This document shows positions 9,516 to 20,765 of a stretch of DNA of 64,000 nucleotides, one piece after another. Within the stretch, counting starts at the first letter, position 1, and each line of letters begins with the position of its first letter. The DNA is from Selaginella moellendorffii (Eukaryota; Streptophyta; Lycopodiopsida; Selaginellales; Selaginellaceae): contig NW_003314360.1 of assembly GCF_000143415.4 (NCBI RefSeq), positions 128,355 to 192,354 on the forward strand, written 5' to 3'. A program made the translations under genes and the position numbers. Below the pieces are notes generated by a model. The model searched no databases. It worked only from the letters and a program-made list of their open reading frames with translations, and was not told the origin of the DNA.

Positions 9516-12500
9516 CTTGGGGTGGTCACTCTTATATAACTATATATATCATCTGTGTGTACGGATTGGGGTTATTTTGGGTGCAAACCATACATATACA
9601 TACAGGCCTTAGGGTTGAGTTTAATTTGAAAAATTTCATATGTACGGGTAGGGGAGGAGGCGGAGCTCCTCTAGGGCTCTCTACAATAGCAGGCTGTAGT
9701 GGGCAATAGATCTCATGCACAGTAGGTATGGAGTGTGATGTTATTGTGTATGTAGAGGATGGAGATCAAAAGAAGCTTGTGGGTTTCGTCAGGGTTCAAA
9801 GGGAGTGTTCTTATCATCAGCTCCGCGATGCTATTATTTCAGACGAGATTGAGGGTCTTGTTAAGAGTGATTTTGTTTTCTTGGGTGCCCTTTCCCTTGC
9901 AATGACATATAGGCAAGAGAGATATCCGTTTTTTGGAGCTGAAGTTCTAGTTCATGTGCTTAATCTTGCAGCAGTAGAACCAATTCAAGAAGGGCAATCT
10001 TCAACAGCAACCAATGAAGCTCATAAAGAAGATCCAACTAGATTTTTATCTGGTTTGAATTCCAAACTTGCTTCAGCTAGAGAGATACACGATTGGAAGA
10101 GATCATTCAAGCAGAATGAGAGAAAGCTGAGGGCAAAAGGGAGGAAAGACAAGTTTGAATTGTTTTCATATGACCGGGATGGATGCGCTCACTTCAAAAT
10201 CATGTGTCAGGAGTGTGGAATTGTTTATGGAGGAGGCTTGAAAGACACCTATTACAATTTCGTTTCAAAGCACTACAGTGGAGCTAGGCATGAAGCAAAC
10301 TACAGGAAAAATCAGCTGCAGCAAGAGAAAAATGATCAAGAAAAAGCTGACATGGAAAGTCCTATTGAGGGTGCTAATGAAGGTGCTGAACTTGCTAGTT
10401 GTGAGGAAATAAAAAACGAAGTGGAGAAGCTGATAAATGGAACTGTGGAAAGGTTTTGTGATGAGAACAGTGTTTGCTTCACTCTCTACAAACCAAGTGT
10501 AGGAAATTTTGAGAGGAGGAACAACATTTGGGTTTGTTGCAAGCATTGTGAGAAGACGTTAATGCTTTTTCCTCCTACTGGGAGTCTCCTGAACAATCTG
10601 ATGGTTCACATTTCTGGGAATAAGCACAAGAATGCTGGCCGAGAAAGAAGCACTGGAGGTCGGCCAACTAAAGTTGCAAACACTGACAATAAACAAGGAA
10701 CCTCCTTAGCTATTTCACACGAGGTAAGAAATTGCATTCCAGTTTTTGTAAAGTTAATAACGTGTGTTGTTTAAATTTTTTCAGCGAAAAGGAGTCTCAT
10801 CAAGCAGTTCTTCTCAAAACTTCATAGCATCTCCAGATGAGTCTTCAAGTAAGTAGCGTTTCATATGCTTTACATAGTGTGATTTCTTGTATAGTATAAT
10901 TTGTTATATGTTGATAGGAATTGAAAGACTTTGCTTTTGATACTGGCAAAACAATTACAAATATGGCTTGAGTTCTGTGAATGTTCGTCCTCTTCTCCAA
11001 GATGTAAAAGAGGGAGGTTGTTGGTTTTTCAAAGCAGCAGCAAATGGTGTTGTTGTCAATGGAACATTCAGATCAAAACAATGTCTAAGAGTGACAAACA
11101 ACATCTGTGGATTCAAGAACAAGCAATGCAAGTTTTGTATGGAAATACCAGCTTGTAGTGAATTCAAAGGACGTGCTTTACGGGAAAGCAAAGTGACAAT
11201 ACCACGAGGACAAAGATTGAAGAGATGTGGAATGAGACTTGACTACATGACTACAACTGAGCACATAGATAGCAGCAGGCTACTGCAAGCAGAGAATAGA
11301 AGGCTGGCATTGGAACTATTGACCACAAGATGCAAGATAGCAGCTCTTTCAGTTCATTGCCGGAGCTTAAAAGAAACTTTGAAGGAAAGCGCCATTCGCA
11401 AGGATATCAGAAAATTCAGCTCTAATCTCAAACAAGCTTGGCAACAAGGCAAATTCGAGGGCAAGGAGATGGTTCTTCATGTGATGCAGGATTTGCTGCA
11501 GGGAATAACTAGGAAAAAACAAGGAATGAGGTATTTTTTTATTTATTCAAAGTTTTTTCCTTACACTCTTAACAAGTACCATGAAACCACGAAATGGATT
11601 TTGCGAGTAACAAAAATGTGGGGGGGGGGGGGAGCAGGTTTAACAACTTCCTTCACTTGAACCTTGGATTGCCAAGTTTGTCAACAACAAAGCGTGACAT
11701 GAGAACAAACTTTAGATACACAACAGGTTTGCAATCCGAGATATTTTTGAACCTTTCTAAGGTTTACAAGTTCAAGATGAAGAGTTTACAGCTTAAGCTA
11801 GGGAGTGTGCCTGTTTTGATTGCAGAAGACAAAACAGTTATTAAAAGGATGATCAGATGGATTGCTCATGATGATGCTTTGCTCAGGTTTTGTGGAAAGA
11901 AGGGGGAGGGTCACAAGTGTGTGAATAGTTTTGTCATGAAGGTTGGGAATGGAGAAGCAGGTTATGAACAGATCACTCAGGCTTTTCTGGACAACAAGAA
12001 AGTTCACTATGCACGAGTGTTGATGGTTAATCCATTGCACAGACAGTTGCCGTGCTTGGTTCTCTCTATTCAGCTTACTTGCAATCGGTTTACAGCTTCA
12101 GATGTTCGACAACAATGGAACTTGATCCATCAAATATGGGGACAACACCTTCACAATGTTGTTGGCCCCCTGATTGGCCATTCATCGGATGGAGATCAGA
12201 GAAGGCATAAACTAATGCTTGAAGACATGAGTCTGGGGGATACAACAACAGGAACTTACTTTGTACCTTGGTCAGGGTGGCTATTCTCTAGAAAGTGGAA
12301 CTCAACAGGGAACCTTTCAAGACTATGTGCATAATGGGAAGAAGCTGATCAATCCATTGCATAGTGCAATAAGACAACTATTTCTAGGGGATGAGTTTGT
12401 GCATTTGAATGACATTTGGGAAGTTTTGAAAAACTTTCATGGTAAACACGGACTGCAACTCGGGGATGTCAGGCGCTCTGATAGACAAAACTGGGGTGCT

Positions 12501-14223
12501 GCTCAGTGACTTTGTAGCAGGCCAATGCAAGTTTGTCTTCGATTATGCGAACAAAAGACCCTCACGTATGTTGGGAACTGAAACTTATCTTGCTGTGGTG
12601 GCATCATATATTGATATCTTTTTGCACCCGTACTTGAGCTTTGGAGAGCGAGTGAGAGCTGCATCAATGGTGTCCTTCTTCTTTCGTTTATGGAGGTTGT
12701 GGATTCTAAAGGAAAGCAAGTGGAACCTGAAACACAACTTCATCAGCAAGGAAACCTTCTTGGACATTCAATTATCATGTCACTTTGTCGTCCTTCTAAT
12801 CAGGTATGTTTCATATATATTTTTCTTTTGTTAATTTTGCTTTTGAGATAGATATTTCTGGGATCACCATTCACATTTGCCAGCCCCAATTAATAGAACC
12901 GGTTCTGACATTTGCAAGAACTTTTTCTCCAAAATAGGAGGAATGATTGGCAATGAACAGTGTTATGATGGAGCTGACATTGTTCATAGTGCGACTAGTA
13001 TGAACATGCTAGCAGAATGCGAGGCAGCAGGTACATTGCTTTTCTTTAAAGCTCACAGGAAACAGGAAAATATTTGGGAAAAGATAGAGCATGATGGGAA
13101 GAGAGTAGTAGCAGACTTAGGGGATTATAGTTCGGTGGAGACAGATGCTCTAATAGTTAATGAGTTGATTCAGGGTAAAGCCAAAGCACAAGAACTTCTT
13201 CATGGCCTTGGCATATTTGGAAGAGATTGGTGGGATAAACTTGAAGATTTTGAGGATTTTCACAAGGTTTCAGAAAATTCCAAAGAGCATGATATAGTCG
13301 ATAAATTTGAAGAGGAACATATAGTAGGAGAAGCAGCTACTGAAGAAGCTATTGAAGCAACAAGTGAACTGAGGCATACTTTTGATGTTGTGCTGGATTA
13401 TATTGAAGATTCTGAGTCATTAAAAGTGGAAGCAACAGTTTTGGTTGACAGGAAGAAAATCTGCAAGGTGACCATCGTTTCTCAGCTAAATGGAAATCCA
13501 TTTCTCTCCAAAGACCGGCTCACACGGGTGAAGAATAACTTGACAGTTTATGAACCAGGAAGAAATCTCAATACACAAACAGCTCTTGGCGTTGGGAGTG
13601 ACTGTGCATTGTGGTTTGAAGAATAGGAAGGAAGTCATTTGAAGTTTGTTTGGTATGTTGGTCGAATTATTTCCATGAGGAAAAAAGTGAACAATACCTG
13701 GAGGGACACAAGGGAAGTGATTGAATTAACCAATCTTCCAATTGATTCTACTGATTTTCAAATGAACCTATGCTACTATAGGGAATGTGATGCTCCTGAA
13801 GCTAATGACAAAGGGAATTCATGCTATACATACAACCTTCCTGATAATATGCTAGTGGAACTGACAAGTTTGATTGCTTTGGCATCATTATCATATCATC
13901 CAGAAGTCGAGAGATATTCACTTCCACAACATGATAGGGAAGTTTTTTATAATTTCATCAAAGATAAAAGCAGGAATATCAATTGTCATAGAAGGTGAAA
14001 TAATTTTTTATATTAATGGAAATATATATATGCTTTATGCAAAAATAACCAGAATATTCCACGTATATATAAGAATTGGGGGTTTATTTAAGATTTGAAA
14101 AAATGCATATATATAAGGGTATGGGGCAAATTATGAACAACAAAAAAAGTATACTAGGCCCCTTATTCTTAGCTTCCAGAACACAGATGATATATAAGGC
14201 TTATAAAGAGTGACCACCCCGAG
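9516..14223 (+). mobile_element. DNA transposon with terminal inverted repeats, superfamily not recognised
   Basis: A 4708-bp element. The left end is CTTGGGGTGGTCACTCTT. The right end, read inward on the other strand, is CTCGGGGTGGTCACTCTT, 17 of 18 identical, and a second matching block (TATATATCATCTGTGT) follows in both arms, so the repeats extend about 45 bp imperfectly. GGGAGAAG flanks both sides. The only gene inside is a multi-exon transposase-like sequence on the plus strand (9728-13998). Eight-base duplications are typical of hAT, P-like and KDZ elements. The protein does not fit KDZ, and its motifs are not those I know for hAT. The element interrupts the integrase of gypsy A. Confidence 0.85.
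9728..13998 (+). pseudogene. Transposase-like gene with paired zinc fingers and an SSDGD motif
   Basis: The start ATG at 9728 follows the left terminal repeat by about 200 bp. Exon 1 (9728-10723) encodes a short N-terminal domain and two BED/U1-like zinc fingers (CQECGIVYGG with HYSGARH; CKHCEKTLML with HISGNKH). Introns of about 61 bp (10724-10784) and 69 bp (10849-10917) follow. Next come a CKFC-containing region, a coiled-coil-like stretch, and a core with ARVLMVNPLHRQLP, VGPLIGHSSDGDQRRHKLM, YVHNGKKLINPL, and NRTGSDICKNFFSKIGG. By analogy with other RNase H-fold transposases, the acidic residues of EDKT and SSDGD are candidate catalytic residues. KNFF sits where related sequences I recall have an acidic residue (ENFF). 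Damage: an in-frame TGA near 10939, frame changes near 12280 and 12500, and a TAG near 13624. Confidence 0.7.
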
Positions 14224-14935
14224 GGGAGAAGCCAAAGGGTCTTTTGCAACCTTTATCTATTCCTCAGAGTCGTTGTGTAATATCTCTATGGACTTTATCA
14301 CTTATTTGCCATGAACACAAAGGCAAAAGGAGCAAATATGGGTCATAGTGGATCGGTTAATGAAGTATGTGCAATTGTTGGCTCTTCAGAAAACTGTTAC
14401 TACTTCAGACTTGGCTGTGGTCTACTTGGAGAAGGTTTTTCCTGATTATGGTTTACCGGAGGATATTATTAGTGATCGAGATTCAAAGTTCACAAATGGA
14501 TTTTGGAAGAGCTTTGCGAAGGATATACAAGTGATTTTGAAACTCTTGAGTGGAGATCATCCTCAGATGAATGAGCAAACAGAGCATGTGAATCAGGTGG
14601 TGGAAGATATGCTACATTGTAGCATTGGTCAAATGCAAGGACAGTGGGATCTATATCTTCTATTGATGCAATTTACTTACAACAATAGCCAACACTGTGG
14701 AACCAAACTAAGTCCTTACTATGCTATGTTTGGAAGGCATCCCCAAACAGCAGGAGTTGGGATTGCATTTGAGTAAGGATGTTCAAGATAAGCTTAATTC
14801 TGAGGTGACTGATCTAGCCACAGAACTTGATGAGATTCTAGTAGTGTGCAAACGGAGCTCAAGATAGAGCAAAGAATTTTGCTAATGAGCATCACTAATT
14901 CTACGAATATAAGGTAGGTGTTCTCATCTTTGTGT
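14224..14935 (+). pseudogene. Gypsy A copy 1: integrase core
   Basis: Resumes the gypsy A frame after the DNA transposon. The core contains IISDRDSKFTNGFWKSF (second catalytic aspartate) and NEQTEHVNQ at the position of the catalytic glutamate, then YNNSQH and AMFGRHP. The frame degenerates after about 14775 and homology fades near 14935. Sequence at 18801-19075 (VKIHPIFYVS-like) may be its displaced C-terminal end. Confidence 0.85.
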
Positions 14936-14989
14936 GAGTGATCTTTCTGTCAAGTGAGCAGCGGAACACATTGGTGTCTTTATGGATAG

Positions 14990-15096
14990 GGAAGAGTTGT
15001 AAGCAAGTTGTCAAATATTCAACATGCTCCTCTAGTGTTTTGCTATAGATTAGGATGTCATTCATATAGACAACCACAAAGTGATCTAGGAATGGG
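14990..15096 (-). pseudogene. Inverted fragment of a gypsy reverse transcriptase
   Basis: On the minus strand this reads DHFVVVYMNDILIYSKTLEE, an RT active-site region with YMND in place of YMDD. It abuts a plus-strand polymerase connection domain at 15097 (VFLGLCNYYQKFI), so the upstream part of this second chromodomain gypsy (gypsy C) has been inverted relative to the rest. Confidence 0.75.
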
Positions 15097-17435
15097 AGCC
15101 ACCATCAAATGTACATGAGTTGAAGGTGTTCTTAGGGCTATGCAACTACTACCAAAAGTTTATCAAACACTATTCGAGAGTAACCCTACCCTTAATGGAC
15201 CAAACGGAAAAAGGGAAGATGGTATGGATAGTGGAATTCGAGGTGCATTTGTCCACTTTAAAGGGAAGTTGAAGAAGACTCCTATGTTGGTATTACCAAA
15301 CTTTGGTAAGGACTTTGAGGTAGAAATACGCTTTAGACTTTGCGTTGGGCGCAGTTTTGAAGCAAAACAACCATCCAGTGGCATTCTTCTTGAAGAAGTT
15401 GGACAAGGCTCAACGAAAGTGGCCTGCCCACGAGAAGGAATTATTCCCGGTGGTCAAGGTGCTCAAGGAGTGGCAACACTACCTTGGGAGGCACTTCAAA
15501 GTTTACACGGATAATGTGGCAACCAAACACTTCTTGTCACAGCACGATCTAAGAGGAAAACAACGTCGGTGGGCCAATGCTTTAGCCGAGTTTGATAGCG
15601 AGATTCTGCATAAACCGAGGAAGAGTAACATCATGGCGGATGCTCTAAGTCGAAAGGTAAGCTTGAAGTTGGCGATATTTAGCACAACAACAACCTTTTG
15701 GGATGATGTGCGGACAGCATATGAGAATGATAGTCTAGCACAAAAAGTGTTGCTAAGGAACTGATAGGTGCGGGATGCTCACTAGAGAAGTGAGCTGCCA
15801 ATGGAAGAAAAAACAGGTTATGTAGAATGCAATGGACTCATCTATTATAAACAAATGAGGGTGTATGTTCCACAAGGGGAACTAAGGAAGGCAACTTTAG
15901 AAGAGTGTTATGATAGACCTCTTGTGAAACACGGTGGAGTGCCCAAGATGATAGGTTTACTCAAGAGGAAGCATCACTGGCTAGAATAGCTAAGGACGTT
16001 CAAGACTATATAAAGACATGTCCAAAATGTCAGCAGGTTAAGGCCATGACTAAGGCTAGTGGGGGCTTGTTATAAAGCATTCCAATTCCAGATCTTTCGT
16101 GGAAATGTATTACAATGGACTTCATCACGAGACTCCCCCGAAGCAAAGGGTTTGATGCGATATTCGTGGTGGTGGACCGGTTTTTGAAGATGGCATATTT
16201 CATACCCACCACAACAAAAGGGGATGTAGAAGGTGTGGCGAAATTATTCTTTGAACAAGTGGTTTGATGCAACGTGTATGTACATTTCTCCAAGTCCCTT
16301 AGGGATCAAAACAACATTGAGAGCGCACTCTCGAAGAAACTAGTGAAACTATGAGCGCGAACGCCCGGCGCTGCTCTTGGGCCGTCCACCTCCCAGGTGA
16401 CTCCACCGCGGAGCTTGAAGCCACTTGAAGCTTGATGCGATATTCGTGGTGGTGGACCGGTTTTTGAAGATGGCATATTTCATACCCACCACAACAAAAG
16501 TGGATGTAGAAGGTGTGGCGAAATTGTTCTTTGAACAAGTGGTTTGAGTGCGGAGAAGGCTAGAAGAGATTATCTCAGATCAAGATAAAATCTTCATCAG
16601 TAGGTTTTGGAGAACTCTCCTGGAACAGTATCACACCAAGTTGAAATTCAATATAGCCTATCACCTATATATAGGTATTGGGTATTAAGTCAAGTTTGAT
16701 AGCAATAACACTTCTTGACAGATGGACAAATGAAAAAGGTGAATAAGTAGCTGGAAAATTATTTATGATACTATGTCTCTGGAGACTAGACTGATTGGGT
16801 AAGTCATTTAGGACTTGTGAAAATATGCTATAACAACTCACCACATTCAAGTGTCGGGGTGAGTCCATGGGAAGTCATCAATGGGCAAGTTATTGAAGGT
16901 CCTATAGAACTTGGCGTGGCCGAGTATCATGGAGAGTTACCTGCAGTGGAGGCATTCACGACAGAAAGACTCAACATTTGGAATCTAGTGAGGGATTCCT
17001 TGGAACAAGCTCAATAAAGGCAAACCAAGTATGCGAAACAGAAGTGCCGGGACGTAGAGTTCCAACCTAGGGAGAAAGTATGGCTAAACACCAAGAACTT
17101 AAGGCTATCAAGTGGGATCAACTGGAAGTTGACCCAAAGGTAAAAATGCATGTATTCCTGGAAATGAACTGATCTTGAATTCCTTGAGTAGGTTCGCAGG
17201 GCGAGGATCTGCTTTGTAAGGACTAAGTAAGACCTTTACCTAAGGTTATCCAAAGGGAAAAGGAATATGAAGTTGACGCCATCCTCAATGCGCGCAAGAG
17301 CAAGCAACAAGGACGTGAAGTGAGGGAGTTCCATGAAAAGTGGAAAGGATTTCCATACTGCGAAGCAAAATGGGAACCGGAGGAGAATCTAGCGAACACG
17401 CGAGAGTGGAGGAATTTTTGCAAGTTAAAACTCTA
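15097..17435 (+). pseudogene. Degenerate second chromodomain gypsy (gypsy C): RNase H, integrase, chromodomain
   Basis: RNase H reads 15345-15764 (FKVYTDNVATKHFLSQ, RWANALAEFD, IMADALSRK). The integrase finger is at 15801-15989 and the core at 16050-16270 (KCITMDFITRLPRSKGFDAI, VVVDRFLKMAYF). About 112 bp of the core (16153-16264) is repeated at 16435-16546 with unrelated GC-rich DNA between. Further C-terminal integrase pieces (YNNSPHSSVGVSPWEV) lie at 16817-17017 in broken frames. A chromodomain closes it at about 17260-17435 (YEVDAILNARKSKQ, HEKWKGFPYCEAKWEPEENL). No open polyprotein remains. Confidence 0.85.
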
Positions 17436-17849
17436 TATATTTATGCAAAGTTCAATTAAAGCATCAATTTGTGAAATTGAGCAAAAGCATTTGTTAGGAC
17501 CCAAAGGCGAGTTGAAGGTAAGCTAATTAACATGGGTTAACTAAGTCGACCAGGCATAAGGAACTAAACCCAACTCCTTGCGGGGATGTCAAATCTGTAG
17601 ACGTATCCTATGAAGGTTGAGTTCAAGTCCCAAACCTCTAGTAAAGCAAAGTTGGGTTCAAGTCCCAATGCCATACTAGGGCGTGGTGAAGTGAGGGATA
17701 TAGGGACACCTATATTCTGTTGGCTCTTGGCCGGGGATGTTAACTTAGGCACACTGCTAAATGGGGGGATGCCTCTAGAAACATGGTCAATAAGTCATAG
17801 GATTAAAAGAGATGTTCGATATGGGTATCGAACTTCTTCTATGGGTGGT
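17436..17849. repeat. LTR-like non-coding sequence with tRNA B-box-like strings
   Basis: No coding potential seen. Two strings resemble the B box of tRNA promoters (GAGTTCAAGTCCCAA and GGGTTCAAGTCCCAA). The run from about 17680 to 17770, including GATATAGGGACACCTATATT and GGGGGGATGCCTC, is related in reverse orientation to the direct repeats at 59091-59353 and 59771-60033. It is probably the LTR or 3' non-coding end of gypsy C or a related retroelement. Confidence 0.5.
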
Positions 17850-17854
17850 GGAGT

Positions 17855-18800
17855 TGTAAGAAACTAACTCCTCGAAGTGTCGTAGGCTAAAGGATCCCCG
17901 AAGGCACGATTGAAATGACAAAGAGTTCATCGGATGAGACCAAGTCTGAGATTGAGTCCAAGACTAACTCTGAGACCGAGTTTGAGACAGAGTCCGGGAT
18001 TGAGTTCGAGGCCGACTTTGAGACCAAATTCAAAACCGAGTCTAAGACTGAGTTTGAGACCGAGTCCAAGATCCAAGATTGGGTTAGAGACCAAATCCGA
18101 GATTGAGTCTGAGACTGAGTCCGAGGTCGGGTTCGAGATCAAGTCCGAATCAAGTTCGAGACTGAGTCCAAGGTCGGGTCCAAGATTGAGTTCAAGATCG
18201 CCCAAAGTGTGTGTCTCTTGGGGGGGGGGGGGCTGCAGGGGGTTCTAAAAGTATAGTAAGGATAGTGAGGTTGAAGGAACTCTTTAGTGGTGCTTCCAAA
18301 CTGACTTGAGGTTGAGACTAAGGCTTAGGGGCCTTGGGTGGGAGTGAGCATGGACTTGGGTGGTGCCAGAGGGGCCACTCAAGGAAGTGCTCAAGAGCAG
18401 CTCCCACTCCCGAAAGGGAAATCGACTACAGTGCTCTTGGCTCATGTGGAGTGGTGCCCCACTTGAGTACCTTGGTTCCATAATCAAGTTTTGTTGTACT
18501 AAGGGATGTTAGGAACTTAAAGGTTTGGTGTGCTTGGCTGCTTGTGCCTGCAGGGAGTGTAGCCAAACTTTAAGTTTAATCTAATTTGGGGAGGGGGATT
18601 GGGAGAGATTTGGGAATCTGTGGATGGATGGCTAATGCTCTATTTCTCATGTGGTGAATAGCTGAAACTAAGTAGAGCCAAGTAGGAGTTGGTACAATAG
18701 GTGGGAACCTTGGCAATAAAATTTAACTAAGGCCAAGGCAGTGTTAATCAGATAAATGAGATAAGCTGACAAATTGGAAAGAAAAAATTTATAGCTTACA
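17855..18800 (+). repeat. Solo LTR, copy 1
   Basis: Starts TGTAAGAAACTAACTCC and ends TAGCTTACA. The flanks are GGAGT (17850-17854) and AGAGT (18801-18805), a 5-bp duplication with one transition. It shares its full layout with 47546-48679 (reverse) and 53678-54788: a head with GGATCCCCGAAGGCACGA, a run of degenerate 12-bp repeats (GAGTCCGAGACT type, 17930-18200), a G homopolymer at about 18219, then a conserved 600-bp tail. About 150 bp present in the other copies is missing here near 18475. No internal element remains, so it is a solo LTR. Confidence 0.8.
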
Positions 18801-19080
18801 AGAGTGACAAACTTTCCTATCAATATACTAGTCCATATAACGTGCTGGAATGCATTAGTAAAGCGGCTTATCAGATGCGACTGCCAACTAGAGTGAAAAT
18901 TCATCCAATATTTTATGTAAGCTAGTTGAAAGATGTACTATCTCAAAGTGATGGGCTTAATGCCTCCTTGATGTATACAGTTGTGGATGATGGACTAGGA
19001 GCTTGAGTAAGGTTCCCCAAAAAAGGTGATCACTGATACACCTCATCCTTGGGACAAAACCTTTGTTGCATTGGGTGATA
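18801..19080 (+). pseudogene. Gypsy integrase C-terminal remnant
   Basis: A broken frame reads as the end of a gypsy integrase (NVLECISKAAYQ-like, then RVKIHPIFYVS). It begins directly after the solo LTR and its duplicated AGAGT, so the LTR inserted within it. It probably belongs to gypsy A or gypsy C. Confidence 0.55.
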
Positions 19081-19095
19081 CTGGCAAATTGAGAT

Positions 19096-19115
19096 GGCGG
19101 TGCTAGAAACTCTAT
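19096..19115 (-). pseudogene. P450 start codon remnant, copy 1
   Basis: On the minus strand this matches the first codons of the P450 at 38276 (initiator, then GAGTTTCTAGCACC), with the start changed from ATG to ATA (plus 19113-19115). Gypsy DNA replaces the rest. It shows that terpene synthase copy 1 once had the same divergent P450 neighbour as the other copies. Confidence 0.6.
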
Positions 19116-19347
19116 ATCGATATCATTTTATTCACTCATTCATGTCAAGGGAGTAACAACCAGTCCTTTTTTCAGTTTAGACGAGAATAATTGACTGCCT
19201 TTTCTTTTCTGGATGTGATTTGACAACTACCGGTTGTATTTTCTGTACACAATCAAAGTCAGTCCAAGCAGGAAACTTCTTGGGCATGATCACGTGAAAC
19301 TTAGCAGTATAAATTGAAGAAAATATCTTGAAACCATCTCTAAAGAA
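19116..19347. promoter_or_regulatory. Shared divergent promoter region of the terpene synthase / P450 pair, copy 1
   Basis: About 230 bp conserved with 38077-38275 in inverted orientation. A TATAAATT box lies at 19308-19315, 33 bp before the terpene synthase ATG. A CACGTG core (G-box-like) lies at about 19291. The short distance implies a very short 5' leader. Confidence 0.5.
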
Positions 19348-20416
19348 ATGGCAAGTCTGTGTTTACAGAAGCTACCAGTGGTAGAACATCTCTTTGGTCT
19401 CACGAGTTTCAAGCTTCCGGAGATACCATGCTCTCTATCTTTCCAAAGGCATCCCAAGTATATGTCAATAACCAAGGAATCAAACGAGTGGGCATTCAAA
19501 TGCATGAGGAGGGATTTCAGTCCAGAGGAGAAGAAATGCATGGTCCAGTGGAAAGTTCCAATGTTTATGTGCCTCTCCATGCCTCACGCTCCGAAAGTGA
19601 ACATGGTGGCGTCGGCCAAGTTTGCCTGGCTCACTGCCTTCCTGGACGATCCGTTTGATGACAACGAGGTTGCTGGGGGAGCTCTCGCGACATCATATCT
19701 CAACACTGTTCTTAGCCTCTGCTATGGAACCACATCGCTCGCGGAAGTTCCGGAATCCGGACATTCTTGCCTATCGAATGTGCCACGACCTGATGAAGGA
19801 TTTGAGGTCTCTGTTGATGTTCAAGCGCACGGTTTCCACTGTTGAGGGCTGGGCGAGAAGCATCTCGAGTGACGACTTGATGCAGGACTATGAGCTCTAC
19901 CGGAGGAAGATGATGATGAAGATGTCTAGTCCCTGGATTACATCAGGGCTCAGAACGCTATGCTTGATCATATGTGGATGGTGAACGACGTCTTCTCGTT
20001 TCTCAAGGAGTTTTACAAGAATAAGTTTACAATCTTCCGGCGGTGCTGCTGCTCACCAATCCGAGCGTGCAGACGTTTCAGGACGCTGTGAACACTCGTG
20101 CGATGATCCAGGACAAGGAAGACGAATTCATCTTTTACTGCGATATCCTTGCCATGAATGCGTCCCGGAATGGGAAGAAAGCTTTCCTGAAGTTCCTAGA
20201 TGTTCTCTCCTGCGCAATCCCAGCGAATCTGGTGTTCCATTATGCGAGCAGCCGCTACCATGGCATGGATAACCCCCTACTGGGTGAAGGCACGTTTCGT
20301 GGGACTTGGATTCTGGATCCAAAGCACACCGTAATCGTGTCAGACCCGAAATGTGCAACGTGGTGGCAAGTTCAAACAAACTCAACCAGATCCAAAATTT
20401 ATCAAACTTGATATGA
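19348..20416 (+). pseudogene. Microbial-type terpene synthase-like, copy 1 (broken)
   Basis: Closely similar to the intact copy at 36958-38076, starting at the same MASLCLQKLP and ending at the same SNLI stop. The aspartate-rich DDPFDD motif is intact. A 7-bp insertion (an extra AATCCGG-type repeat near 19755) shifts the frame. A deletion of about 60 bp near 19905 removes the segment before the helix leading to the NSE motif, and a second frame change occurs near 20035. The NDVFSF half of the NSE motif is still readable in another frame. It is non-functional. Confidence 0.9.
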
Positions 20417-20765
20417 AAATCGATGTACTTCCAGCTATTTTTCTCTTAGTAGCGTGGCCTTTACTTTGTAAACTAGCTACGTAGGAAGTGAAAATCAATG
20501 AAAAATGCATGGCTATTTGGCATTCTTGCAAACTACTACAGCCATGATTTTTTTACGCAATTCAGATGATCACCTAGCACTTTGTCATATACATAGTTCG
20601 CCCAGCTGAGCCATTCCTCACGTGGTGCACATATAGAAGTCAGCAGTATTCTATGCTCAGTCTTATTTCATCCAGAGCTTAGAAGACTAGAAGCTTAGAA
20701 TCCTAGGTCTTCCAAGAAACCTCCAACGCTTGCTTTTTCCTGGAAGATAATACCAGGAAAATTCT
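20417..20765. repeat. 3' flank of terpene synthase, inverted duplicate of 36600-36957
   Basis: About 350 bp matches the region downstream of the intact synthase in opposite orientation (GAAAAATGCATGGCTATTTG, then CTTAGAAGACTAGAAGC). The duplicated block, from upstream P450 start to this point, spans about 1.67 kb. Confidence 0.75.

Noticed and set aside
9700-13998. Reading the 9.7-14.0 kb gene as an expressed host zinc-finger gene
   Set aside because: It is bounded by inverted repeats and a target duplication, and its frame has stops and shifts.
17887-18250. SE-rich and LGL-rich apparent proteins (also at 48210-48630)
   Set aside because: They are translations of the degenerate 12-bp array of the solo LTR family.
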